Source: Streptomyces sp. Root431
GTDB taxonomy: Bacteria; Actinomycetota; Actinomycetes; Streptomycetales; Streptomycetaceae
Assembly: GCF_001426585.1 (NCBI RefSeq)
Contig: NZ_LMEI01000006.1
Span: 610,956-674,955 of the forward strand
Length of the DNA stretch: 64,000 nucleotides
Direction of reading: 5' to 3'
How positions within the stretch are numbered: the stretch's first letter is position 1; each line of letters opens with the position of its first letter. This document shows positions 26,177-33,251 of this stretch, in pieces. Position numbers and translations under genes: made by a program. Below the pieces are notes generated by a model, which was not told the DNA's origin, ran no database searches, and saw nothing but the letters and a program-made list of their open reading frames with translations.

Positions 26177-27544
26177 ATGAAGGACCACCGCTCGATCCCC
26201 ACCGCTCCCCGAGCGCTGCCCCTGCTCGGGCACGTCGTGCCACTGCTGCGGGATCCGCTGGCGTTCTTGAACTCGCTGCCCGCCGCAGGGGAGTTGGTAC
26301 GCATCCGGCTCGGCCCCCTCGCCATGATCGTGATCTGCGACCCGGAACTGACCCGGCAGGCGCTGCTGGACGACCGCGTCTTCGACAAGGGCGGCCCGCT
26401 CTACGACCGCCTGCGCGAAGTGATCGGCAACGGCGTGGTCTCCTGTCCGCATCAGGCCCACCGCCGGCTGCGGCGGCTGTCCCAGCCCGCCTTCCACCAG
26501 GCCCGGCTTCCGGACTACGCGCAGGCGATGACCACCTGCGTCCAGGAGGCGGCCGATTCCTGGAGCCCCGGCCAAGTACTCGACGTACCCGCCGAGATGA
26601 TGATGGCCAGCACCAGGATCATCACCGCCACCCTGTTCTCCGACGCCCTGCCCGCGACCGCCCACGGACAGCTCGTCGACGACGTCACCACCGTGGTCAA
26701 GAGCCTCTACCAGCGGATGTTCCTGATCCCCCCGCTGGACCGACTGCCCACCCCCGGCAACCGCGCCCACGTCGCCGCCCGCGCCCGCCTGCACGGCACC
26801 GTCGAGCGCGTCATCGCCGAGCGCCGCGCCGACGGCGCCGACTACGGTGACCTGCTCTCGGCCCTGGTGGCGGCGCACGACCCCGAGGACGACCGCCCCG
26901 GCATGACCAGCGCCGAGATCAGCGACACGATCGTCTCCTTCGTGCTGGCCGGCATCGAGAGCACCGCCGCCACGCTGTCCTCGGTACTGGACCTGCTGGC
27001 CCGACACCCCGAAGTCGAGCGGCGGCTGCACGACGAGCTCGACACCGTCCTGGGCGGTGCGCCGCCCACGTACGCCGACCTGCCGCGTCTCGAACTGACG
27101 GAGCGCATCGTCACCGAGACCCTCCGGCTACGCCCGCCGGGCTGGTTCTTCACCCGCGTGGTCACCGCCGACACGGAGCTCGGCGGGTACCGGCTGCCGG
27201 CCGGGACGAGCGTCGCGTACAGCCCCTACCTCATCCACCACCGGCCCGACCTCTACCGCGATCCCGAAACCTTCGACCCCGACCGCTGGACCTCCCCGCA
27301 CCCCCAACCGCCCCGCCACGCCTTCCTCCCCTTCGCCGCGGGCGCCCGGAAGTGCATCGGCGACACGTTCAGCATGATCGAGAGCACCCTCGCCCTCGCG
27401 ACGATCGCCACACGCTGGCGCCTGGAGCACGTGTCCGGCCACCGAGGCCGCCTCGCCGCGGCCGTCACGCTCGAACTCCGCGACCTCCGGATGCAGGCGA
27501 CCCCACGCACCGCGGCGCTTCACGGCCAGACGCGAATGTCGTAG
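26177..27544 (+). CDS. Cytochrome P450
   Basis: This 455-aa P450 has a proline-rich N-terminus without a membrane anchor (TAPRALPLLGHVVPLLRD). The I-helix reads VLAGIESTAATL, with Glu-Ser in place of the usual acidic-Thr pair. It has ExxR in TETLRLRP, a PERF-equivalent DPDRW, and the heme-thiolate loop FAAGARKCIG. It resembles actinobacterial P450s associated with terpenes or lipids, but no terpene cyclase, ferredoxin or reductase lies next to it. It sits beyond the Ebo terminator with its own 158-bp leader, so cotranscription with Ebo is not supported. Confidence 0.92.
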   Translation: MKDHRSIPTAPRALPLLGHVVPLLRDPLAFLNSLPAAGELVRIRLGPLAMIVICDPELTRQALLDDRVFDKGGPLYDRLREVIGNGVVSCPHQAHRRLRRLSQPAFHQARLPDYAQAMTTCVQEAADSWSPGQVLDVPAEMMMASTRIITATLFSDALPATAHGQLVDDVTTVVKSLYQRMFLIPPLDRLPTPGNRAHVAARARLHGTVERVIAERRADGADYGDLLSALVAAHDPEDDRPGMTSAEISDTIVSFVLAGIESTAATLSSVLDLLARHPEVERRLHDELDTVLGGAPPTYADLPRLELTERIVTETLRLRPPGWFFTRVVTADTELGGYRLPAGTSVAYSPYLIHHRPDLYRDPETFDPDRWTSPHPQPPRHAFLPFAAGARKCIGDTFSMIESTLALATIATRWRLEHVSGHRGRLAAAVTLELRDLRMQATPRTAALHGQTRMS

Positions 27545-28014
27545 CACTCGGGCCCGCCGACGCCCCTCGCCGGGCGCCGCCACACCCGCACCTGGTGCTC
27601 GCCCTCGTCGGGCAGCACCAGGACGGGTCCGGGCTCCCGCCCCTCCACGTTGACGAGAGCAAGCTCTCTGTCGGGCGCCACGATGCGGCTCGTGCCCAGC
27701 AGCTTGCCGGGCCCGTCCGGCGCGGGCCCCTCCCAGACCGACAGCGCGACGGCGACATGCCCCGCGGAAGCGAGCGTGGGGATGCCGATCGCCTCTCCGT
27801 TCCCCGTCAGGGAGTCGCCTTCGGGGATGGCGCTCACGATGCCGGCGCCGGGTCCGTCGCCGGCGACGAGCCAGAACTCGCCGTGAGACACCCGCAAGAC
27901 GTCGAACACCACGTCCCAGGGCTGGGCGTGGGGGAAGAGGTCTTCGCCGGTGAAAGCCGTCTCGGGACGCATGGCCGCTACCGTAGCGCCCGGCTGCTCG
28001 CTGCGAATCGTCAC
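27520..28014 (-). CDS. Hypothetical protein coupled to a lipoprotein gene
   Basis: This 164-aa protein is not recognised. The GTG at 28014 overlaps the stop of the upstream lipoprotein gene (GTGA), so the two are coupled. It is a compact, acidic, beta-rich soluble protein without a signal peptide or membrane span (FWLVAGDGPGAGIVSAIPEG; EGEHQVRVWRRPARG; ending CYDIRVWP). Its 3' end overlaps the P450 3' end by 25 bp on the opposite strand. It might be a cytoplasmic partner of the lipoprotein, but no function can be assigned. Confidence 0.7.
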   Translation of the reverse strand: MTIRSEQPGATVAAMRPETAFTGEDLFPHAQPWDVVFDVLRVSHGEFWLVAGDGPGAGIVSAIPEGDSLTGNGEAIGIPTLASAGHVAVALSVWEGPAPDGPGKLLGTSRIVAPDRELALVNVEGREPGPVLVLPDEGEHQVRVWRRPARGVGGPECYDIRVWP

Positions 28015-28817
28015 AAGTACCGGATGGCCGGCGGCGTTCGTACGGTCTCGGGTTCCGCCGACTCTTCCTCCGGCATCTCGGTCTCCTCGGTCTCCTCGGT
28101 GGCGCGCGGGGGCTGGGGCAGGTTCTGGAACGGCAGCCACGTCCGGTGCTTCGTGTCCGTGTCGCAGCACTCGTCGTAGCGGACGCCGACCTTGAAGTCG
28201 GTCGCCTTGACGGTCTCGGGGAACGTGGCGTCGAGGCGACAGCTCATGATCAGCGTGCCCCGCGAGGGGAAGTTGGTTCCGTCGCCGTCGTTCCGGAGTT
28301 CCTCGCAGCCGCTGTAGAACGACCCGGCGGAGAGCTCACAGAGACCGACGCCTTCCAGGGGCAGGCAGTCGGGGAATCGCGACGGCTTGACGAAGAAATT
28401 GAAGCCGTAATTGTGCCCCACCCACAGGCTGTTGGGAGAAGGGATCTCCGGACGACGGTCGTCCGTCGCCGTCATCTGCACGGTCAGCGTGACGTGTACT
28501 TCGCCCGGCTTGTCGTACTGGCCGCCATCACCGTTGACGTCCTTGGAGAACCCGCGCCAGGCGTACCCGTAACGCCAGTCGTCGATGGTGACCGCGGTGA
28601 GCTCGGGCGTGATCGGCTTCGGTGACGGAGGCGGTGTCGTCTCCGGCGCGGGCGGTGCGGGGCTGGGGCTGGGACTGGAGCCGGGCGTGGGGGCCTCCTG
28701 CGCGGCCGTTTCCCTGTCCGTGACCGGCGGCTTCGCGTCGGCGATCTGCCCGGACGGGACGGCGCACGCGGTGGCGGTCACGAGCATGGCGACGGCCGCG
28801 AGGAAGCGGTGACGCAC
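28011..28817 (-). CDS. Putative lipoprotein, unknown function
   Basis: This 268-aa protein starts at GTG 28817, chosen because a perfect AGGAGG lies 6 nt upstream at 28824-28829. The signal sequence (RHRFLAAVAMLVTATAC) ends in a plausible lipobox at C18. A Pro/Ser/Thr-rich linker follows (GSSPSPSPAPPAPETT), then a beta-rich globular domain with several cysteines (CLPLEGVGLCEL, CEEL, SCRLDA, DECCDT) likely disulfide-bonded outside the cell. The C-terminus is acidic. It overlaps the next gene. No family is recognised. Confidence 0.75.
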   Translation of the reverse strand: MRHRFLAAVAMLVTATACAVPSGQIADAKPPVTDRETAAQEAPTPGSSPSPSPAPPAPETTPPPSPKPITPELTAVTIDDWRYGYAWRGFSKDVNGDGGQYDKPGEVHVTLTVQMTATDDRRPEIPSPNSLWVGHNYGFNFFVKPSRFPDCLPLEGVGLCELSAGSFYSGCEELRNDGDGTNFPSRGTLIMSCRLDATFPETVKATDFKVGVRYDECCDTDTKHRTWLPFQNLPQPPRATEETEETEMPEEESAEPETVRTPPAIRYL

Positions 28818-29210
28818 GATGACCCTCCTGATGACGTGCTTGCGGTGCACGAAGGGTAGCGATCCCGAGGTGGGTTGGGTCCGTTAACGGAGAAATGGGC
28901 TCTTCACGTCAGCTCGGGAGTTGACGGAAGATGATCTCTCTTCACGGACTCGGACTCGGACGTGCTGCGGCCGGCACGGAAATCACTTCGCCCCACCGCG
29001 GTGCGACCGAGTGAGGCAATCGCTCGACGACACCGCCGGGTTGGACTCCGCGGACTGAGAGGCGTACGACGGCGACAACGGAACCTCCCTGTGCTCAGCC
29101 CACTCGCATTGCCGAGCTACCAGGAGGCCCCGTCTTCATGCGTCGGCGCCGGCGCAACCACCTGATCAGGTCCCCGCGTTCGTACCGACGGCGCGGCCAG
29201 AAGTGGCCGC
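28818..29210. other. Gene-free stretch
   Basis: About 390 bp lie between the lipoprotein start and the SDR stop. It holds the leader of the lipoprotein gene, a short CGGACT-type direct repeat near 28943-28957, and no convincing gene. An Arg-rich frame from 29138 looks spurious despite an AGGAGG upstream. I see no clear terminator. Confidence 0.5.
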
Positions 29211-30038
29211 TCAGGCGCCGGTGGAGAGGGCTACGTGGCGCCATTCGTCAAGTTCGCGGCGCACCAGATCCAGCTTCGCCTCGACGCGCTCGATCGCGTC
29301 CGCGCCCAGTTGCAGGCGCAGCGGCGGCTCGGCGACCTCGGTGATGTCGACGATGGCCTTCGCCGCCTTCACCGGATCGCCCGGCTGGCGGCCGTCGTTC
29401 ATGGCCAGCGCCTCGCGCACCGGCCCCGCGCCGGCGGCGTAGTCGGCGATGGAGGCCGGTTCGACCCGCATGCTCAACCCGCTGAGGAAGTCGGTGCGAA
29501 ACCCGCCGGGCTCCACGATCGTGACGCGGACGCCGAGCGGGGCCAGCTCTCCGTGCAGCGCCTCGGAGATGCCCTCGATGGCGAACTTCGACGCGCCGTA
29601 CAGGCCCGCCGCCGGAGCGGTGACGAAGCCGCCCACGGATCCAATGTTCAGGACGTGTCCCGAACGCTGGGCGCGCAACGTCGGGAGAGTCGCCCGCAAC
29701 GTGTCGAGCACGCCGAAGACGTTGACGTCGAACAGTGCCCGGGCGGCCTTGTCGGAGATCTCCTCGATCGCGCCGACGAGTCCGTATCCGGCGTTGTTGG
29801 CCACGACGTCGATCCGGCCGAACTTCGCCAGGCCGGCCTCCACCGCAGCCGTCAGCTGCTCCGGTTCGGTCACGTCCGCGTTCACCGCCAGCAGCCCGTC
29901 CGGCGCTTGCGGGTACGCCCGGAGCACCGCTGACGCGTCCCTGGCCGTGGCGATCACGCAGTGCCCGCGGTCCAGCGCCTCCCGGGTGATCTCCGCGCCG
30001 AGCCCACGCGATGCCCCGGTGACAAACCACACGCTCAT
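29211..30038 (-). CDS. Short-chain dehydrogenase/reductase
   Basis: This 275-aa classical SDR has TGASRGLGAE for cofactor binding, NNAGYG, catalytic Ser in NIGSVGG, and YGASK (YxxxK). The residue after the first strand (ATARDAS) suggests NADP(H) preference through the Arg. It is similar to the group often annotated as oxidoreductase/retinol dehydrogenase-like. It is divergent from a MerR regulator, and its promoter has the long spacer expected for MerR control. The substrate is unknown. Confidence 0.93.
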   Translation of the reverse strand: MSVWFVTGASRGLGAEITREALDRGHCVIATARDASAVLRAYPQAPDGLLAVNADVTEPEQLTAAVEAGLAKFGRIDVVANNAGYGLVGAIEEISDKAARALFDVNVFGVLDTLRATLPTLRAQRSGHVLNIGSVGGFVTAPAAGLYGASKFAIEGISEALHGELAPLGVRVTIVEPGGFRTDFLSGLSMRVEPASIADYAAGAGPVREALAMNDGRQPGDPVKAAKAIVDITEVAEPPLRLQLGADAIERVEAKLDLVRRELDEWRHVALSTGA

Positions 30039-30079
30039 GCTTTCCCCCTGTTCCGATGGCCCGATTGGCCTACGCCCCG

Positions 30080-30110
30080 ACGCTAGAACCTAGAGTCGTG
30101 TCTAGATCAA
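30080..30110 (-). promoter_or_regulatory. MerR-type promoter/operator of the SDR gene
   Basis: On the minus strand, -35 TTGATC (30110-30105) and -10 TAGCGT (30085-30080) are separated by 19 bp, too long for ordinary RNA polymerase recognition. The spacer contains the inverted repeat CTAGA-n6-TCTAG (30090-30105). This is the classic architecture that MerR proteins untwist, and the MerR gene starts 25 bp away. Confidence 0.75.
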
Positions 30111-30134
30111 CAGTCATGCGGGGGAGGGGCGCTC

Positions 30135-30596
30135 ATGGACCTGAGCATCGGTGAGGTGGCACGACGCAGTGGGTTGAGCGTGCACGCGCTGCGGTTCTAC
30201 GAGCGGGAGGGCCTGTTCGCCAACCCGGTGCGCCGCCTGTCCAACGGCCGCCGGATCTACCACGAAGAAGACCTGGAGTGGCTGGCGATCTGCACGAAGC
30301 TACGCTCCTCCGGCATGTCCCTGGCGATGATCCGGCAGTACATCGAGCTGGCCCGACAGGGCCCGGGCAACGAACACGAGCGCCTTCGGCTACTGCGCCA
30401 CCATGAGAACCACGTGGAGGCGCAGATCCGCGAGCTGCAGGACACCCTCGATGTGATGCGGCACAAGGTGCGCATCTACGAGGACCATGTCGCCCGCGGT
30501 GAAGCCGACCGGCTCTGGAATCCGTCCCACCCGTCCCACTCGGATGCCGCACAGGCCGGGACCCACCAGGACTGCCATCCACCCGAGGACACGTGA
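30135..30596 (+). CDS. MerR-family transcriptional regulator
   Basis: This 153-aa protein has a winged helix-turn-helix at residues 3-70 (SIGEVARRSGLSVHALRFYEREGL, split as IGEVARRSGLS and LRFYEREGL). A coiled-coil dimerisation helix (LRLLRHHENHVEAQIRELQ) follows, with a short His-rich tail. No metal-binding Cys set is visible, so an organic or oxidative ligand is likelier than a metal. A GGGGAGGGG-like site precedes the ATG. It probably autoregulates and activates the divergent SDR gene through the 19-bp-spacer promoter. Confidence 0.93.
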   Translation: MDLSIGEVARRSGLSVHALRFYEREGLFANPVRRLSNGRRIYHEEDLEWLAICTKLRSSGMSLAMIRQYIELARQGPGNEHERLRLLRHHENHVEAQIRELQDTLDVMRHKVRIYEDHVARGEADRLWNPSHPSHSDAAQAGTHQDCHPPEDT

Positions 30597-30692
30597 TCGT
30601 CCGGTGACGACCCGCGCGAAGTCGGGCGCGACATGCCAACGAGCAGCGTGCGCCGCTGCCGTCGGGCGGTACGTTGCGCGAGATGGCCTGCC

Positions 30693-31964
30693 TCAGGATG
30701 CCTTTCGGTCGGCGGGCTTCTCGATCTCGGTGGCCACCCGTGCCCCTCGGAAGAGCACCGGGAGCCAGAGGATGCATGCCAGCACGGGGACTGCGGCGTA
30801 GGCGGCCATGCCCGTACCGGAGCCCAACCCGTCCATGAGCGCGCCGAGGACGAGATAGCCGGTGCCGATGAGCGCCGACTCCACGAACGCGATCATCGAC
30901 AGCAGGCTCGCCCGGTGGCGCGACGGCACTGCCTCGTTGAACACGTTGTCCACGAGCACGGCGGTGATCTCGGGAATTCCGACCAGAGCAAGAAACGCGG
31001 CGATGGTGACCCAGACAACTCCGAGGCCGCTCAGGGCGAGTGCCGCAGCCAGCGTCAGGAGAGACACCGGGACGACGATCCGATACCCGATGCGCCGGTT
31101 CGCGCGGTCCGACAGCAAGGGAGTGAGTCCGCCGACGAAGAATCCCGCGGATATGACCACGCTGACCCATGCGGTGCCCGCTCCCTGATCCGAGAGGGTC
31201 TTCTGCGTAAGAATGATGTACGGCGTCAGTGTCGCGTGCATCAGTCCGGACACCACGACGAGCGTCACGAGCGCCGGCGTGGCGACCCGAAGCATCGCCC
31301 GCCATGCCGTGGCGTCGCCGTGCCCCTCCTCGGTTCCCTCCTGCTCGTCCACCGCGTCCGCGCCGCGGATCTCGGGCACCCGTGACATCAGCACCACCAC
31401 GGCCAGGACGAGGCACGCCGCCGAACCGGCGTACACGACTCCCCAGGAAATCCGCTGCAGTTGGCCGCCGAGGACGATGGCGGCTCCCGAGGTGACCGTC
31501 CCGAGCATGGTGAACCGGGACTTGATCTTGACGTAGTCGGTCGTTGCGCCACGACGCACGAGCAGGTCGTACAGCAGGGCGGTGTCCGAACCGGACACAC
31601 ACGCCATGCCCACGCCCTGCCCGATGAACAGCGCCAGGAACACCCAGTAGTTGGAGGACGTCACCTGACCGAGCAGGCATCCGGCTATCAGCACCTGGCC
31701 GATCACGATACTGGCGCGCCTGCCGATTCGGTCGGCGATGACTCCCGTCGGCAACTCCGCAAGTCCGCTGACCAGGTAGAGCAGTGTCTGAAGCAGGGCC
31801 ACCTGCCCGACGGAGAAGCCTCGCTGATAGAGGAAGAGGACGAATACGCCACGCTGAAACAGCGAGTTGGCGAGCACGGCGTACACGTAGAACGGGCGTG
31901 TGACGCTTGGTGCTGCACGGTCGACTGAAGCCGACCCGCCAAGGGCCTCCGTGGTGCTGGTCAT
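30693..31964 (-). CDS. Major facilitator superfamily transporter
   Basis: This 423-aa protein has about twelve hydrophobic spans and an MFS loop motif after the second span (GVIADRIGRRASIV). A charged loop (EQEGTEEGHGDA) separates the two halves. It most resembles small drug or metabolite exporters. The base composition is lower in GC than its neighbours (codons such as ATT, CTT, AGA-like runs), suggesting transfer. A 50-aa ORF overlaps its start as ATGA. It is convergent with the MerR gene. Confidence 0.92.
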   Translation of the reverse strand: MTSTTEALGGSASVDRAAPSVTRPFYVYAVLANSLFQRGVFVLFLYQRGFSVGQVALLQTLLYLVSGLAELPTGVIADRIGRRASIVIGQVLIAGCLLGQVTSSNYWVFLALFIGQGVGMACVSGSDTALLYDLLVRRGATTDYVKIKSRFTMLGTVTSGAAIVLGGQLQRISWGVVYAGSAACLVLAVVVLMSRVPEIRGADAVDEQEGTEEGHGDATAWRAMLRVATPALVTLVVVSGLMHATLTPYIILTQKTLSDQGAGTAWVSVVISAGFFVGGLTPLLSDRANRRIGYRIVVPVSLLTLAAALALSGLGVVWVTIAAFLALVGIPEITAVLVDNVFNEAVPSRHRASLLSMIAFVESALIGTGYLVLGALMDGLGSGTGMAAYAAVPVLACILWLPVLFRGARVATEIEKPADRKAS

Positions 31965-32113
31965 GTGGTGAGCTCCCCCTGGTGACTCCGGTGATCGCTG
32001 CCGAACTCGATGAACGCCGGCGGACGCTCAAGCGCGTCATCCTCGGCCCCAGCTGCCGTATGGGTGACGTAGCCCGCGCCGCCCCTGCCCGCGACCGCCA
32101 CTGGACTCCTCAT
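31961..32113 (-). CDS. Possible small ORF coupled to the MFS exporter
   Basis: This 50-codon frame (MRSPVAVAGRGGAGYV...) ends in ACATGA, where its stop overlaps the MFS start. Its own start lacks a clear ribosome binding site, and the frame stays open further upstream to 32221. It could be a leader peptide, an exported peptide or chance. A 15-bp palindrome lies 13 bp upstream of the start. Confidence 0.3.
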   Translation of the reverse strand: MRSPVAVAGRGGAGYVTHTAAGAEDDALERPPAFIEFGSDHRSHQGELTT

Positions 32114-32125
32114 GAAAGTAGTGGG

Positions 32126-32140
32126 CTTGACCTGGTCAAG
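32126..32140. promoter_or_regulatory. Palindrome CTTGACC-T-GGTCAAG upstream of the MFS unit
   Basis: Perfect 7-bp arms sit around a single central base. Each strand carries a -35-like TTGACC. It is a likely repressor or activator site in the gap between the MFS unit and the phosphotransferase gene. The cognate regulator is unknown. Confidence 0.5.
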
Positions 32141-32241
32141 GGTGAGTGTCGCGCACGAGGGTGGAGGGTGGCGGTCAGCCGCGTAGTCGCATGCGATATA
32201 TCCGGCGACGTCGGCGATCATCTCCGGGATACTGGTCGCCC

Positions 32242-32988
32242 ATGGATGAGGTCAAAGTCGTCGTCGCCCATTCCGAGCGCGTGACCCTGCACGTAGGCGA
32301 CGTGTTCCTGAAGGTGGACGCCGATCAGGCGCGTATCGACGTCGAGGTCGAGGCGATGTCCCTCGCGCCGGTCCCGACCCCGGAGATCCTGTGGCGCAAG
32401 CCGTCCGTGCTCGCGATCGCCGCGCTCCCGGGGACGACGCTCGGGCGCCTCGGCGGGCCGTCGACCGGGTCGTCGGCGGCGTGGACCGCGGCGGGCGCCG
32501 CCGTCCGGAAGCTGCACGACGCGCCGCTGCCGCCCCGGCCGGGCCGGGCGGGCCGGAGCATCGCCGCGCTCGCGGCGGAACTCGACGACGAGTGCGAGTT
32601 GCTCGTGACGAAGGGCATCCTGCCTTCTGACCTGGTCACCCGTAACCGCCGGGTCGCCGAGGCCGCGCTCCGGCCGTGGACTCCGGCGTTCACGCACGGC
32701 GACCTGCAGATCGCGCACGTCTTCGTCGACGGCGACGAGGTGACGGGCATCATCGACTGGTCCGAGGCGGGCCAGGGTGATGCTCTGTACGACCTCGCCA
32801 CCTTCACGCTCGGACACGAGGAGCATCTCGACGACGTCCTCGCCGGCTATGGCGCCGACATCGACCTCGACGTGATCCACGCGTGGTGGTCGTTGCGAAG
32901 CCTGCTAGCGGTTCGCTGGCTGATCGAGCACGGCTTCGACCCGTTCGCGCCGGGTTGTGAGGTCGACGTCCTGAGATCCCGGATGTGA
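32242..32988 (+). CDS. Aminoglycoside phosphotransferase-family kinase
   Basis: This 248-aa APH/choline-kinase fold protein has the catalytic loop FTHGDLQIAHVFV (Brenner HGDxxxxN-like, with His where Asn is usual) and the metal-binding IIDWSEAGQGD. Its N-terminal lobe is shorter than in true aminoglycoside kinases. It may phosphorylate a small molecule or be a general APH-like protein. The His-for-Asn change is unusual. It is divergent from the MFS unit. Confidence 0.85.
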   Translation: MDEVKVVVAHSERVTLHVGDVFLKVDADQARIDVEVEAMSLAPVPTPEILWRKPSVLAIAALPGTTLGRLGGPSTGSSAAWTAAGAAVRKLHDAPLPPRPGRAGRSIAALAAELDDECELLVTKGILPSDLVTRNRRVAEAALRPWTPAFTHGDLQIAHVFVDGDEVTGIIDWSEAGQGDALYDLATFTLGHEEHLDDVLAGYGADIDLDVIHAWWSLRSLLAVRWLIEHGFDPFAPGCEVDVLRSRM

Positions 32989-33030
32989 GGCTGCGCGGGT
33001 ACGACCGCGACTGCGACTGCCCTGCGCAGT

Positions 33031-33195
33031 CGTCGCCCTTCGCCCGGGGGCATCTGCTGGAGGCGCAGGCCATGCTGACGGATTTCCCGACCTTCGGATC
33101 GATGTCGAGGACATGTTCGGCGCCGGTGACAAGGTGGCGGTCCGGGTTCGTTTTCGGGGAACGCACCGGGGCGCTTTCCAAGGGGTTGCGGCGAC
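33031..33195 (+). pseudogene. Remnant of a SnoaL-like / NTF2-fold ester cyclase
   Basis: One frame reads HLLEAQAMLTDF, and a second frame continues PDLRIDVEDMFGAGDKVAVR followed by FRGTHRGAFQGVAATN. Joined by one frameshift near 33085 these match the centre of SnoaL-like cyclases (FPDL-x-VEDM-x-AEGD-KVA and GTH-x-G-x-F-x-G). The N- and C-terminal parts are missing or scrambled. It lies in a gene-free gap between the phosphotransferase and the RCK protein. Confidence 0.6.
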
Positions 33196-33251
33196 GAACG
33201 CGCCGAAGGACGGTCGCAATGCCGGGGTCCGGGCAGGTGGACGCTCCCGGA

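Noticed and set aside
26177..27544. P450 as a member of the Ebo operon
   Set aside because: A perfect hairpin and 158 bp separate it from the last Ebo gene.
29138..29344. Arg-rich small frame with AGGAGG upstream
   Set aside because: It runs into the SDR coding region on the other strand, has no typical composition and shows no family.
32242..32988. True aminoglycoside resistance gene
   Set aside because: It has a short N-terminal lobe and His in place of the usual catalytic-loop Asn. It is only an APH-like fold.
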